Part shown: one piece after another, positions 47,288 to 60,700 of the stretch
Layout of the letters: every line of letters starts with the position of its first letter
Position numbering within the stretch: position 1 is the stretch's first letter
From: Mytilus galloprovincialis
Taxonomy: Eukaryota; Mollusca; Bivalvia; Mytilida; Mytilidae
Assembly: GCF_965363235.1 (NCBI RefSeq)
Contig: NC_134845.1
Location: forward strand, 23,376,524-23,440,523
Direction: 5' to 3'
Length of the DNA stretch: 64,000 nucleotides
Program-made: the position numbers and the translations under genes
Notes under the pieces: model-generated
Told to the model about the DNA's origin: nothing
Seen by the model: only the letters and a program-made list of their open reading frames with translations
The model's database searches: none

Positions 47288-49491
47288 CAATAAAACGATG
47301 CTGTTCGTTGGTAAGTTGTAAGGGCCTTGATTGCTGGGTACATCTGATATTTTCTAGTGTTTTAGTATTATTGGTCCGTAAGTGGTAAAAATATCGACAA
47401 CAATACAGAAATAGTGAGATGATACATACAACAGACCATGCAATTAGTCTAAAAAAGAACAAAAATGTTTAAAAAAATTTAATATTAAGTTATTTTCCTG
47501 AGACCTTCATAACATAGTTACTTAATATTGTATTAATCTTTCTGGTTTATTTCATTTTTAGTGTGACTCTGTATTTATACATTTAATCATTGTCTTGTTG
47601 TGCTATATGGTAATTTTTTGTCTTTCAATTTTACTCATGTGCTTTGTCTAAAGAATATTTAATGCCATCGTGTCTTCAAATCCAGTTGAAAAGAGTAGTC
47701 TTAAACAAAGTAATTTTTACAAAATAATTTAATGTTTAAAAATGAAAACCTAAGTAGTCAATTATTACTTATTCTAATTGTTTACTTTTTTCTTACGCAA
47801 TTTCAAATCTGTGTCTGTATAATATTCAATATCCAATCGACATGGTCGGTTTCTGAAACCAAGATAATTATATATAAATTTACAAATAATGTGTTTTGAA
47901 ATTAAAAAAGGAAAATGTCCGTTATTAAAATATCTATATTGTTGTTGCTGAGCGAGACCGTTAGTTGCATATGGATCTATCTCTTTTCGAATAAAACACG
48001 CCATTAACTATTTTAGTATTTTGATAAGGTCTATCATGATTATGATATTTAGTTTGACTTGTATTGTGGGAATAATTGTTAATTTTTAAAATCCGGTTCA
48101 ATATAATTGCATGTTCAAGATTATCTCTGATAATGTAATACGTCACTATTCAGCGTCGTGGAGCCATTCAAATGACATGCAGTTTGTGGTGTCCTGTGCT
48201 GTCGTTATTTGTTTGGAGATGTCCGTTGTTATTCTACAGTTTTCATGTTGTCATTTACGATTATAGTATTTATTTATAAATTTCTTTGTTCTGAGTGTTC
48301 TTGTGTCGTGTGTACATTATTTCTGTCTATGTTTTTAACATTGACATTTAACATGTATTAGCGGGAGTTTTGACTAGCCATAAAACTAGGTTCAACCGAC
48401 CATTGTTTATCAATGTCCTGTACGAAGTCAGTTGTTATCAAATAGTCCGTTTCTATGTATGTTGGTGTTTGTTTTTGTTTGCAGTTGAGTGTTTTTATTG
48501 TTCCTATGTTTTCCTATTGTTGGTGATGAGTTTCCTTTGTTTTAATGTGTAACCAGGTTTTGTTTTCTCTTAATCAATTAAAGACTTTTTAACATCTGTA
48601 TACTACTATTGACTTTTTCTCTATTACTTTGGCTTCTAATGATTTATGTAACCTCAATCAAACTTCTGTCCGAAAGCAAATTGTTTAGGATATTAGGGTT
48701 AATAAATGCAACGTTATCATCAAAGTATAAACTAAGAATCATTTTTCACTGTTTATTTCAAAACAATGTCGTTATGCTTAAAAATGTAGTTTTCGATGCC
48801 ATCGTTGGAAACTAATATATATCTTCGGCTTATCGTAGATATTGCTTTGCTTGTCATTTAGTTTATAAGCTATAACGTTAACAGTTCAACTACAAATTAC
48901 AAATATAGAATAAAACTAGGTACATTTATTACGGAAGAGCAGAACACCTACAAAAAGATGACTCACAATTTCGCCTACGTGACATATTTGTAGTCTTGTA
49001 AACACCGACTTCTTCCGTCAAAATAACTGACAGCCTCAAAATAGCCCACTAGTGTTGGAAGTGGCTTAAACCCCAATTAACCAAATGAAATAGAGATCTT
49101 GTCCTGTTAACCATTAAAAGTTTCTATCTACAAATGATGTTTTTATACGATAGTAGATAAAAGTTGAAAGAGTAAGCTTTTATGTACAGAAACTCATCTA
49201 ATGACTGTATCGACGATTTTTGAAATATTTATTTATTTGTTGATTTTGTGCTGTGGACTACGCTTGTCGTTTCAAGTTAAGTTTATCTATAAAAGATTTC
49301 AAAAATTGCGTACTAGTATTTACCATTGCAATAAAACGTCCAAAACAACTATTCATAATGCAGATGACAGTCTTAAACATAAAATAAAATAAATATATCG
49401 ATGTTGCATCGACAATTAAATGTTCGACTCACTTACAAGATTGGAAAATCAAATTACAACTGTTAACATAAAACAAATCATGAGACTTCAT
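47288..49491 (-). pseudogene. Relic paralogue of six-cysteine gene (gene 3)
   Basis: Three pieces match the intact gene at 57.7-63.6 kb. (a) 49437-49491: a first exon ending SCNLIFQS before gtaagtgag, with upstream DNA (49.53-49.90 kb) like that upstream of gene 2; 12 bases of the signal-peptide core are missing, so secretion would fail or change. (b) 47797-47852: a juxtamembrane-like exon after tttcag whose end phase does not fit the next exon. (c) 47288-47448: an intact TM exon with correct phases (2 in, 1 out), helix LIAWSVVCIISLFLYCC and the shared QQSRP..Q.TNEQ-type stretch. I found neither a cysteine exon nor a tail exon with a PPxY motif. It is most likely a decayed paralogue. A shorter functional product is possible but less likely. 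Confidence 0.6.
48350..48620 (+). repeat. Family F repeat, partial
   Basis: gccataaaactaggttcaac, tcctgtacgaagtcag, tcaattaaagactttttaac and tgtatactactattgac mark a diverged copy. It lies where the missing cysteine exon of the relic gene 3 would be expected. Confidence 0.6.
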
Positions 49492-50788
49492 TGATATTCG
49501 TTGACTTTTAAACGGATTTAATTACTGTAACAAGAAGTTTCTTTTGAGGGATTCCATTTTGTTGTATACTGCAACAAGAACAGTTCCTGTTATCACTATG
49601 GCCTTCATAAAATTGAATAAAAGTGTAAAAACGTCACTCCAAATAGGAAGCGCATTGAGGGACTGGAAATCAATGTCTGTTGTGTTAAAATGTTTTTAGG
49701 TTGTTGTAGTCTGTCAAAGATGGTGTAAAAATAATACTAAATCAATGTCTGAAATGTTAACGTTTTTGAATTTAGAACGGAACTGCCAACAATGCTAGTA
49801 AACATCGACCCTTCCCGATTGTGTACCTCATATAAAAAATAAGACGTATCCAGACATTGACCTAAAATTTCATTTAATTGTGCTTGTGCAATAAGCCGGT
49901 ATTTCGTTCATCTTGATAATATAATCATTCATGACACTATTCATTTCTAGTTCAAATGAAAAAAACCTAACCATGTTAAAATCATTGTTTTGATTTTATG
50001 GTAGGTCGCGTACCTTTTTTCAAATCTTTTTAAAAAGTATTCTCCTTTTGTTCTTGGCCTTATTGTGTGGATGGATACAAACATTGTTTTAGATAAACTA
50101 TATGTACCTTAGGTGTTCCTCCGTATTGAAAAAAATAAAAACTTAATATATAAAAGAAATCTTTAAATGATGGTCATGCTGAAGTAAAGAATAAAACAAT
50201 GGAAAATATTCCAAATCCAGCAGCAAATCGTTTCCCCTTACAGTGATTTTTTGTTTGTTTAGTTTACTAATCTTAAACGATAAAACAACAATCAAACAGG
50301 AAGTAAACATCGTCTCTCATCTATTATGTCTGCACATTAAAATAAAAATCTCATCGTAATTTGGTGAAACTGTCGTAAAAGTGACGGTTTAGCGCTACAA
50401 AACCTTGTTCAATCTACCATTTTCTACATTTGAAAATGCTTGTACCAAGTCAAGAATATGACAGTTGTTGTCCATTCGTTTGATGTGTTTTTTTCATGTG
50501 ATTTTGCCATGTGATTAGGGACTTTCCGATTGAATTTTACTCGGAGTTCAGTATTTTTGTGATTTTACTTTTTTCAAACATAATACAACAATTTCTAATT
50601 TCCCTAAAACGACCCAGAATTTTATTCTGTAGTGCTAGTGCAACACACCGATAATTCAAAAACTTTTAATAAAAATCATAGATAGAAATGTTTCTCTGAC
50701 TCAAGCAGATGATGGCACACTGACATTTTTTAAAAAGACGTCTAGTTAACGACTTTAATACACCCACCTCACATACGGTTATATTATA
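49492..50788. other. Upstream region of gene 3 relic
   Basis: From about 49530 to 49900 this DNA aligns with 63.59-63.97 kb upstream of gene 2: aacaagaagtttctttt, aatcaatgtctg, tttagaacggaactg, cgaccctt and cctcatataaaaaataag. So the promoter region was part of the duplication. A family P repeat follows at 50366-50575. The rest is unremarkable. Confidence 0.6.
50366..50575 (+). repeat. Family P repeat
   Basis: Marked by accaagtcaagaatatgaca, tccattcgtttgatgtgt and actcggagttcagtattttt. It is close in sequence to the copy at 39.1 kb. Confidence 0.75.
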
Positions 50789-53700
50789 GGCGAGCGCCGA
50801 TTTGAGAAAAAGCCTCTCGTTAAGGTTTTTTATGCACCTATCTTACATACAGCTAATTTTGGTATCAATTGAAAGAAAAACTTCTAGAGCGTACGATTTG
50901 GGTGGTCGTCAAAGTTCCCTATGGTCACGTTTCTTGCAAATCTCGCGAGAACACAGACATATCGAAATGATTCGGATTATACGGTGACATTTAACATTGA
51001 ATATATCGGCATTGTTGTAAATATATTTTTCATTTTTATCTAAGATAGCTTTGACTACATTCTAAAAAGACATCGAATCAAAAAAATAGAAGATTTTATA
51101 AATTCAGAGGCATCTGTCAGACCAACCCTAAAATGTAAAAATAAATACCATATTTTTAAGATTGTCAGTGTCAATGACTTATTAAATCTCTCATATGTTT
51201 TGTTTTTAGAATTTCCATTTTCCTTGAAAAGACACACATCAAAGCTCAATGACTGATAATAAATGTTTGACGACTTTTCTAAAATCTGCATTATCAAACG
51301 GTTTTCCGAATCTGTATCGTGTTTATCCCACACGTTCAAAATTTATATAAATTGAGTGTCTAATATGCACAGGTAACATTTGAGTTGCCCCAAAACACAA
51401 GTCGTGTTTTAACATATCACTAAATCAATATTCGTATATGTGTTACGGAAAGACCATTTTAAGCATTACTAACAATATTGGCATGTGATATGTAAGCAAC
51501 AGACTGCATTTTGTAGAATAGTATATTCTTAAATATTATCATAATTTCTCATCATGGATGAGTGTCCAAGTCCTGTGGAATGTGCGTCACCTCCAATGAA
51601 GCGCGGTCGCATGTCCATAAATTGTCAACGCTGTTTAATATGTCAAAATATTACACAAGAGACTCTCAGTATGACAACTGATAGAGGTTTTACAACCTTA
51701 ATGAATGCTGTAAGGAAAAGACAAGATGATGTGTTTAGGTTGTTTGTGTGTGAGGTTAATACATTAGAGGCATTGTTGGTTTAACAAGGAAGAAGGCTAC
51801 ATTGATAAGATGGAATCTTACAAGGCATGTGCTTAGTCAGATAACATCGGCAATGAGATCACTTTCGTGTCTTGTCCAGGCTGATGACCAATGTCACGAT
51901 GCAGCAAAACCAGCTGCAATGAAAAGGGATGAAAAACATGTACAAGACCTAATTGTTTATATAACAGAAAATATGACAAATCTATTTGACGTTGATAATC
52001 ACCCCCGTCAGCTCATTTGCATTTCAACTGGTCTCTTCGCAAGTCACGACATTGAATATTCACTGTTTAAATCAGTTGAAACTGGAAAAACTAAAATGAA
52101 GATATTTGTTGAGTCATCTCTATCAACAGACAATGTAGGTAGCTTTTACCATCCCATCAAAATATCAGTACTGAAGACCTTCGAAGATATGAACCCCAAA
52201 GTACAACTAAAATGCAAATCTGGGCAAGTTGTAAAAGGTCATTTGAATCCCAAGCTTGTGTTAAGACGTGCACTATCTATTACTAAATGTAGAGATGACG
52301 TATCTGTGGAAACTGACTTGTCCTATCCAATTTGTCCCATTCCCACTGCATTATTTCATGACGTTGATACTATGAGGAAGACAAATAAGTCTGATCTTGC
52401 CCATGAATTGGAAAATTTAGTAGGATCAGTCCCTTACATTCCTCCATTCGACCACAGTGGTACCGTACTAATAATAGATGGCATGAACTTAGTTCAGTCA
52501 TTTGATTTTAAAAGGATGTCCACATTCGGAGACTTGACCAAATCTTACATCATGCAGGTACAAACAAGGTTGTTGATGTCTTCGATCGCTATGACACTGA
52601 ACATTACATAAAATCAGTAGAGCGACATAGACGATTGGCAACAACAACTACGCCAAAAGTTTATCAAATCGCTGAAGGCGGAACTGTTCCAGACTGGACA
52701 AAATTTCTATCAGGCAACAAAATCAACCAAGCTCTGATTACTTTCCTTGGTGATTATCTGAGCAGAAATTTGTCTCATATGTTCAGGGAGGAAAATAATT
52801 GGTTCTTGCCAGTGCATTTTCCAATCCAGAAATAGTGCAACAACTCTCTAATGAGCATGTAATCGCTCTCCCAGACCTTTTATGTTCGCACGAAGAAGCA
52901 GAAACAAGAATCTTCCGTCATGTTATACACTCTGATAAAATCTTTCAGCAGTTGAATATAAGGGGACGAATCATAATCAAGTGTTCCGATACAGATGTGC
53001 TTGTGCTCTGTGTTCATTATTTAAAGGTTCTTGTGTCGACTGAAAAAATGTGTTTTTTGACGGAGTCAACTAATTATCTTATGGACTGTAGAAGATACAT
53101 ACCAATCCATGAGTTAAGTAAATCTCTTTCACTTTTACTAGCTAACATTCTCCCTGCAGTTCATGCTTTACTTGGTTGTGAAACCACTACCGCCATATTT
53201 ATAGTTGATAAGAAAATCTCCGAGTAAGTTTACAAATCTCCAAAACTTTGACACGATTGATTTTTTCTCATCATTGTCAGCAGCCAGAGAGCTTATTTCA
53301 AGCTTGTATAACCCAAAAGACAAATTCGCTTCATCATATGTTGACTTAAACAAGTTATGTGTTAAACTTGCAAAATGCGAAGACACAAGTTTGTTGCGAT
53401 TGCCACCAAGCGAATCTGCATTCAAGGAACATGTTTCATGTCTTCAAACAAAAATGTGGATGTCCTCACATCTCGATCACCCTAATCATATGTCTCCTTA
53501 TGAATACGGATGGAAGAAGAGTTCACCTGGCCCGGATCCAGTCTACTTTTTCGGCATGATGACGTCCGATTTCCTGCAAGATTTACTATTTTCTTGCAAG
53601 GGGAAATATATATGTAGCACGTCATGTATTTGCCAAGCAGATGTCTTCCACTGAGCTTTGTCTATGTCAGGGTAGTGATACCTGCCAAAATATATATTTT

Positions 53701-54623
53701 CAAGAGGACATCGACCTCGAAGATCAAATGAATGACGATGATGAAGATGAAAACAATACCAGTGACTAATAGCGAAAGAGCAATTGAGCAAAGTTTAATT
53801 TGCCTCACTGTTATTCAATTTAAATATGTATATTATTATCAATTTTGTGTTTTTGTAATAACTCTACCACTTGAAATAAATGGTTGTGTTCTTAAATTCC
53901 GTATGCGATAAAAATGATAGTTGAAAAAACTTTTTAGAAAAAAAAAAAGAAAAAAAAAACTACCTTGCTTTTGATCGGCGACCTTGACGTGGTTGGCAAG
54001 CTTAAGACAATTAATTCATAATGTATTTATATTTGTCGAACTAACAGGAGACCAAAATAACATAGATTTTTAACTGTCCTGTAAACATAGTAAATGTGCG
54101 CATTAAAGCAGTTTTACGATGTGTTTTAATATAGTTTTATCAATATTTTGTCGGTATAAAAAATATGCTAGGCGAGACATTTTAACTTATAAAACTAGTT
54201 ATATATGTTATTAATATCAAATCAATAGCATTTGTGTGTTTTCGGTGCAAAATTAAATATTACCGAGCGTTTTGCGTCAATACCTGTAAAAATTATGATT
54301 TTCACAAAAATCCGAGACCACTTTTTTTTTAATTTTTATTTCAGAAACAAAAATTAGATAGACTATAGTTTAATAAATGATATATTTCATCTTATTTTGC
54401 AGATGAATTATTTTTTAAAACTGCATTTTTCGAACAATATCGTCAAATTATGACTTATATTTTTCCCCCTTTTTTGCCGTTTTTAGAAAATTGTGACCAT
54501 TTCCCAATTTGACGACCAGGCAATTCTAATAGTACTATTAAAGACCTTTCAAATGATATATCATATAGCCGTGTGTTAGGTAGGTGCATTAAAAACCTCC
54601 GAATCCTTGTTTTGGCGCTCGCC
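50789..54623. mobile_element. TIR DNA transposon carrying a nuclease gene
   Basis: A 3835-bp element. Both ends start ggcgagcgcc (50789-50798, and inverted at 54614-54623). The match continues inward for about 120 bp with gaps: aggtttttt-atgcaccta, ct-ac-acagcta, then ggtggtcgtcaaa at 50901-50913 against its complement near 54507-54520. The 7-bp TATTATA stands directly outside both ends (5082-50788 side and 54624-54630) as a target duplication. The only recognisable gene inside is the decayed nuclease-like frame at 51.55-53.77 kb, on the plus strand. I see no DDE transposase, helicase or capsid gene. A 6-7 bp duplication is unlike hAT (8), Mutator (9) or Tc1 (2). Superfamily unassigned. Confidence 0.8.
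51554..53770 (+). pseudogene. FEN/XPG-like PIN nuclease, decayed
   Basis: A long plus-strand coding stretch in segments that change frame (51554-51784, 51802-52611, about 52600-52835, 52799-53227, 53205-53654), so it is decayed. Landmarks in order: an N-terminal Cys cluster (CQRCLICQ, about 51630); PICPIPTALFHDVDTM (about 52330); VLIIDGMNLVQ (about 52470); DVFDRYD (about 52575); CSHEEAETR (about 52885); SDTDVLVLC (about 52985); LLGCETT (about 53170). This order (Asp of strand 1, a second Asp, EEAxTR, DTD, GC[D/E]T) parallels the acidic metal ligands of FEN1/XPG nucleases. I recall numerous uncharacterised proteins with these blocks in cnidarians, molluscs and fish. Nuclease function is inferred. 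Its place inside the TIR element suggests it is the element's own gene. Conserved Asp is Glu in the last motif. Confidence 0.7.
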
Positions 54624-54630
54624 TATTATA

Positions 54631-57600
54631 AATCATACTTCCAAAAATCATAAAATTTCAAAACAATCAGAAATAGTTTCTGAAGTTTGAATATTTGGAT
54701 GTAAAAAAAGAAATAGATTTATCGTTTATAGGCTGAGGGTCTTTTTCATCATTTGAAACTGCTACTCATGCGATATAGGTTAAAATGCAGCCTTATAATG
54801 ATAACACCGTCTGTAAATGGGGATTATTTTGCTTTTATTGGTTGGATAATATTGCCTATCGGCAGATAATGTTCAACCATATTTATAAGAAAGTGTAATG
54901 AAAGAACTTTAATGAACACAAAAGCTATATTTTGTAAAACAAAATAGTTATCCGATGTGGTAAGACAAGTAACGAAGTTTATTCCCGTTCAATGTTCAAA
55001 GGATAACTGTTTGTATCATGCGGTTTTTTTTATCAAATAAAGGCAACAGTAGTAAACCAGTGTTTGAAACGTATAAATCGTTTGAGAAAAAACAAATCCG
55101 GGTTACAAACTAACACTGAAAGAAACGCATCAAATATAAAGAGAGAACAAAGACACAACACATAAACAATAATAAATATTTGTAAATCGTAACACACAAA
55201 ATAAACCGAACTCTAATATAAAAATGGCCTGACTTGGTAAAGGTCATTTGAAGAAATATATCTTAAAATGGTGGGTTGAACCTGGTTTTGTGGCATGCCA
55301 AACCTCCTGCATTTATAGCAACGTTAAATATAACATTAAAATGACAACATTACATGACAGGACTACAATTCGAAAAAATGGGAAAACACATAAGACAGAG
55401 AAACATACAAATAATAGCTAACAAAAGGTACCAGGTTTAAAATTTAAAACGTCAGACGTGCGTTTAGTCCAAACAACACTAACCAGTGACGCTCGGATGA
55501 AAAAAGTTCGAAAGCTTAAACAAGTACAAAGTTGAAGAGCACTGAGGACCAAAAGTTCCAAAAAGTTGTGCCCAATACGGCTAGGGTTTTCTGCCTGGGA
55601 TAAGAACATCCTTATTATTTAGAATAATTCATACTTTTGCAAACAGTAAATTTTATAAAATGACTAAATATGATAAAATTAAAGTGGTGACTAACTACAT
55701 AACAAAAACGGATACATAACATACAAAAACCTAATCCAGCACAAACAAAAATACGAGTTAGCCGAAGACTCAACGCACAAAGTAACTTCTCATTTGAAAT
55801 TCTAATCCGTCGAATTTCTTGTTATGTTAGAGCATTATTATATCCTTGTTTAATTAAATATTTCCGAAAATTAATTATTCAGATTATTTCAGATTGAATA
55901 TCCTTCCTGGTCAACTGCAATCACATTACTTGTTTATGTAGTATTCGCACACTTCGGTATAGTATTTTAAGACGTTTTGTGTGTCCTAATTTTTCGCCTT
56001 GAGCATGCTGTAATCTGTTTTTCTTCGACTATGGTTTGAGACAGCCTTCTTGTTATTGAATTGTTTTTTTAAACCAATGAAAATAAAACAATAAGGTTCA
56101 AAGCTGAGCGAAACAAGGACAAATTAAAAGAACTAAAACTCAGATATTGATGCAAAATATTAAAAAAACTATGGAAAACCATGAAGTATATTTCCAAAAT
56201 ATGTTGCAAAAGACTACCGGTGACCTTTAGAATGACAAAAGACAATCATGATCTTTCAAAGTCAATTACATTTGAATGCAAACAATTTAAAGTATTAACG
56301 GAAGCGGTAGTGATGGGTAAGATAAATCTGCATTATCTTCAAATCCTCATGGAATTTAGCACAAAGTAAGTTGGATTGTAAGTACGGATACTTATAAAAG
56401 GAATTTGAGGAAACCGTTTTTCTTTATTTAGTATGATGGTCTCAAAGTGCCATTTTGATACTAAAAATATGTTGTAACAGACTTCTGCGGACCACTTGAC
56501 CACTTGAATAACATTGAACTTCCTGATCTATAGAAAGTATGTTTCAGTTAGACTGGGCATATGTTATAACAATGGTATATGCTAATATGTAATTACGTTA
56601 ACTATAAAAAAGAATGTTTTATTTTTATTTTTGTTGAATATGTACATAAGGCTAAAGTACCAGTTTGATTTACAACATATAACATGAAATACTACCAAGG
56701 ACCCCTTACATAAAAGTAACACATTTAATGATGATCTTTCAATATCTATTTCAAGTTAAATACAAAAAATATATGCATATTTTCTTTTTTATATTTATAG
56801 AGGCAAAAGACCGTCAACGATTGATGACTTATCACTCTTGTGAATCATGGGCAACAGAAATGCCTTCCTAGTAACCATACCAGCCCTGTATTGTCATTTT
56901 TAATAAAATAGATCAACAATTTCAGCTAAATGTTCTGATAATATTTGAAATGAAAGTACTTATGATAGAACTAAGTGAAATAAATTGAATAATTTGGTTA
57001 ATATTTCAGATAATTAAACGTAATTTTAACATGATTCAACTGTTAACAAAAATCAAAAGTAAGTTAGTGGTGTAGGTATTCTGACAATCAGCTTTCAGGT
57101 CTACACATGTATGTTTGTAATCAAGAAAAAGATGTTTTATACTCCAATCAATCAAATCATCACTTCCCTTGGTCGTTTTAGATCAAAGGATTGATTTTTT
57201 TAACGTCGAGTGGCAAATATTTCTCGCCTCAAGGCAACAAAAGCATTTTAACGATAATAAAAATAAAGGTTGCATTGTAAAGAGACTTGTTTGGCCTTTC
57301 AACCGTATACCAGATATTGGGTGTTGTTCATTGGTTACTGCTATTATTATCATTGAATGTTTTATGCTATTTTGCCAACTTTTTTTTGATAACATTATGT
57401 TTATTTCTGAAATAATACAAATGTAGATTAGTCGATATATTTACCCTCAGAAGCTTTGTTTGTTAATGAGTACTTGCGTGTAACTATTTTATTACATGTA
57501 TACACATATTTGTAGAGAATTATCGTTATAACAATGGTTAGTATTTATATTTTGATTAATATGATTATAACATTAAAGAAAATCAGAAAAATAAAATTAA

Positions 57601-57706
57601 TAATTTGAAAGTTAATTGTATTAAAATTAATGACTCGGACACAAAACAAATACGCAAACTTAAAATAAAACATAAATCATTGCAAGTACATGCACACATT
57701 ATTCCT
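54631..57706. other. Intergenic between transposon and gene 2
   Basis: A family F repeat fills 55.03-55.64 kb. I see no exon or recognised repeat in the rest. The frames at 56181-56369 and 57169-57426 have no domain. Confidence 0.5.
55030..55640 (-). repeat. Family F repeat
   Basis: ataaaggcaacagtagtaaa, aaacaaatccgggttaca, gttgaacctggttttgtggc, cagtgacgctcgg and ctgggataagaacatcctta mark a long copy, close to the one at 7.2 kb and reverse to the one at 33.3-34.5 kb. It extends into the same words as the 33.5 kb duplication (ataagaacatcctt), which shows that duplication is part of family F. Confidence 0.75.
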
Positions 57707-60700
57707 TTATACCATAGGTGTATGCTGATTGACTTTGGGTACAGATGCTGTATGGTCTGATAAATTAGTTACATAGCCGTTGTTTATGATAGAATTGGCA
57801 AGCCCTTCCACGTCAACTGATGTGTGTGTCCTTGGATCAACGGAATCAATGGCAGCTGCATTTCGGTTTATAATATCTTCGTATGATGGTGGATTAACAG
57901 TGGAAGTATAGGTTGTATCGTCATGTAAATAAGATCCATTGTCGTTTTCTAAGGTGGAAGTGTCAAGCCTTTCCCCACCATCTAGACATCTACCCTCTGT
58001 CTGAGGATGTGTGATAATAGTAGATGAATTCCCATTATCATGGTACAAACCTTATAAAAGAATTATTACTATTTAACTAAACTTGACTACTCTATACTAT
58101 CTTATATATACATGCATCTTTCGTTTGTTCGTTTTGTATTGACATTTGACTGGAAATTATTATTTTCGAAATGTTCTTTGTTTAAATATGTTTCATCTAG
58201 TATGTTGCTTTTCACCTTTAAATGTCCCAATGTATTGTTCTTATTCCAATTTTTGCATAAATGACGTTAGAAAGTGTCTATTTTTTTTTAAATTGACAAT
58301 AAACATACAAATGCTATGTGTTATAAAAGTATTCGATAAAATAGAAACAAAACCAGTTATACGCAAAAATTACACATACGTGTAGATATATTTTGAAATT
58401 GTATATGCACCTTAAATAATCGTCAGTAGTACTTGTTCATGTTACTTTAATCGATTATGGTTTTATCGCGACATTATACCATTAAAGGTTTAAATTGTAT
58501 TGCACAAATGCACATTTGTACATTGAAGTTTGAAGCCAACATTTGTTGTTAAAACAAAATCTTTTACAAATTTTTAAAAGGTGTCCAAACGAGAAAGGAC
58601 CTAAAGTTTGGCCAGAAAAATAACTCTTACCCATAATACGGTACTGTGATTGTTCGCTAATTGGTCTCACGGTCCTCGATTGTTGGATACGTATGATTTT
58701 TCGTTTCTTGGCATTTGCTTTCCTCACGTAGAATATGCAGCAAAACATACAGCTGGGCACGGTAAATACCAAAAAGATCACAATCGCACTAAAACGAATT
58801 AAAAATTCATTTTTGATCAAAATATTATTTATCAAAATCATAGTCTAGGTTTAAAAGACCTCAACTAGTTCAAATATACACCATTCTGACAATAATCAAA
58901 TATAACAGATATTAAATTATTTTCACATCAAGACATGTGCAAAAACAGACAAACATCAAATCAACAAAATATCAAATCAACGAAAAAAGATTTGATTATT
59001 AACTACCACATTAATTTGACAGTCTTGAACACTTTCCTTGATTTAACTACTCCAGGAACGCTTAGACCTAGACATTTTTAATCCAGTAAGTCGTAAATAC
59101 ACTGCAAGATTCGAAGTTATATGACAAAGGAGAACCAAAATGGAATAGAAACATGCATATAAGGTTGGCTTTGCTTTTAGTAGTTTGAAATCCAGGGATG
59201 CGTTAATACGCTGGTAACGTATATATATCGAGTTGTTGTAATAAGTTGTCGTATACGAATTTTTGTTCACCTCATTTAAATTATGTTTAGAGACCAAAGT
59301 ATTACTTATTTTAATTATAAACTGTTTACTTACCCAATAGTTCCAGAACTTATCGTCTCATCAGAGTCATCCGTTGAATAAGTGTTTATGGTATATCCCG
59401 TTCTCTTATTTATAGAACTAGAAGGGCCTTTTGACGTCGGTTTTCTGAAATTACGAAATTTGTATTCCTGTTTAAAAAAAGTGCATTCTCTAATTAATAG
59501 CTTACACTTAAATAAATTAAACACAAATGAAGATGTAATAATTGTCAATGAAAAATTGTATTACTAGGACATGCGATGAATTTAACGTAATCAAATAAAA
59601 TCTAGACTGGAATAATATGTATGTAATAAATATGAATTTTTAACATTTGAGAGAGAAAAATTGAAAATTCAAATAAGTGTTATAAAGATATGATTGCATA
59701 CTATCATTTCTCTAATGGTGAAATATTATCAATTTCAAAAGCTTCTCTTCTGTAATAATACCGCGTACAGTATGACAATATTATCTCAGGAACTCAGAAT
59801 AAAATCAGTTAGTTTTAACGCTTACGAATAAATAAATAATTGATAAAAAAAGAATATATAAAGATGAATCATGTGAATGTTTTGTATATTATTAAAAAGT
59901 CATAATCTTTATTGCTCAGGGGAAAAACTAGAAGTCGATGGTAATTTCGTTATTTCATAATCCCTTGCAGGATATTTTAAGCAAATTAAAGTTTGTTTAT
60001 AGAATATAAAATTGTGATTCAAAGACAACTACTTCAATTAAACGTTATCTGACAAATTTATCAACACAATCATTTTGCTCCTCTCAGAATTTCTAACTTG
60101 GAAGGTTTCCAAAATAATAAAGAAAACATTTTTCGAATGTCAAGTGCTCACAAGAGCTCACTTGACCCTTCAGGTATCAAAAGTGTGTGTTGAGAAAGAT
60201 AACTTTTATCAAAAACAGTATTGGATTAAAAAGAGTAAGTCTTGAAGATTCCATAACTCTATTTAGCTAATGCTTCATATTTTATCATATACTTACATGT
60301 TGCAGAATAGCACAAGACAACAAATTAACGGGAAAACAAAAATAAGTCAGAACTAAATGAGAAGTTCGTTTCTTGGTAAGACAAAATAAGAAAGATAATG
60401 ATAAAATCAAAAGAACCTTTTATAATTTTCACAACTCGGTTGGTTTCCATAATCGCCATTGACAATGCTGTCGATTTGGTCTATGCATTTCCATTTACCA
60501 TTGAGGTAACAACATTTGTTCAGTAATGGACAATAATAGTATCTATTCGACGTTATGTACTCACACACTGTATGCATGTACGGCTCCTGGGCTAAAAATA
60601 GCAAAAGAAATATAAAAGTTAGGTTGAAATAAAGTAAAAAATAACAGAGTAAGAAATGTATACAATACGTTGGCCATTTGGCAAAACATATTTTCGATTT

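Noticed and set aside
58482-58841. The full 119-residue frame as one exon of gene 2
   Set aside because: Splice sites at 58788 and 58631 bound the conserved part. The flanks are intron read-through.
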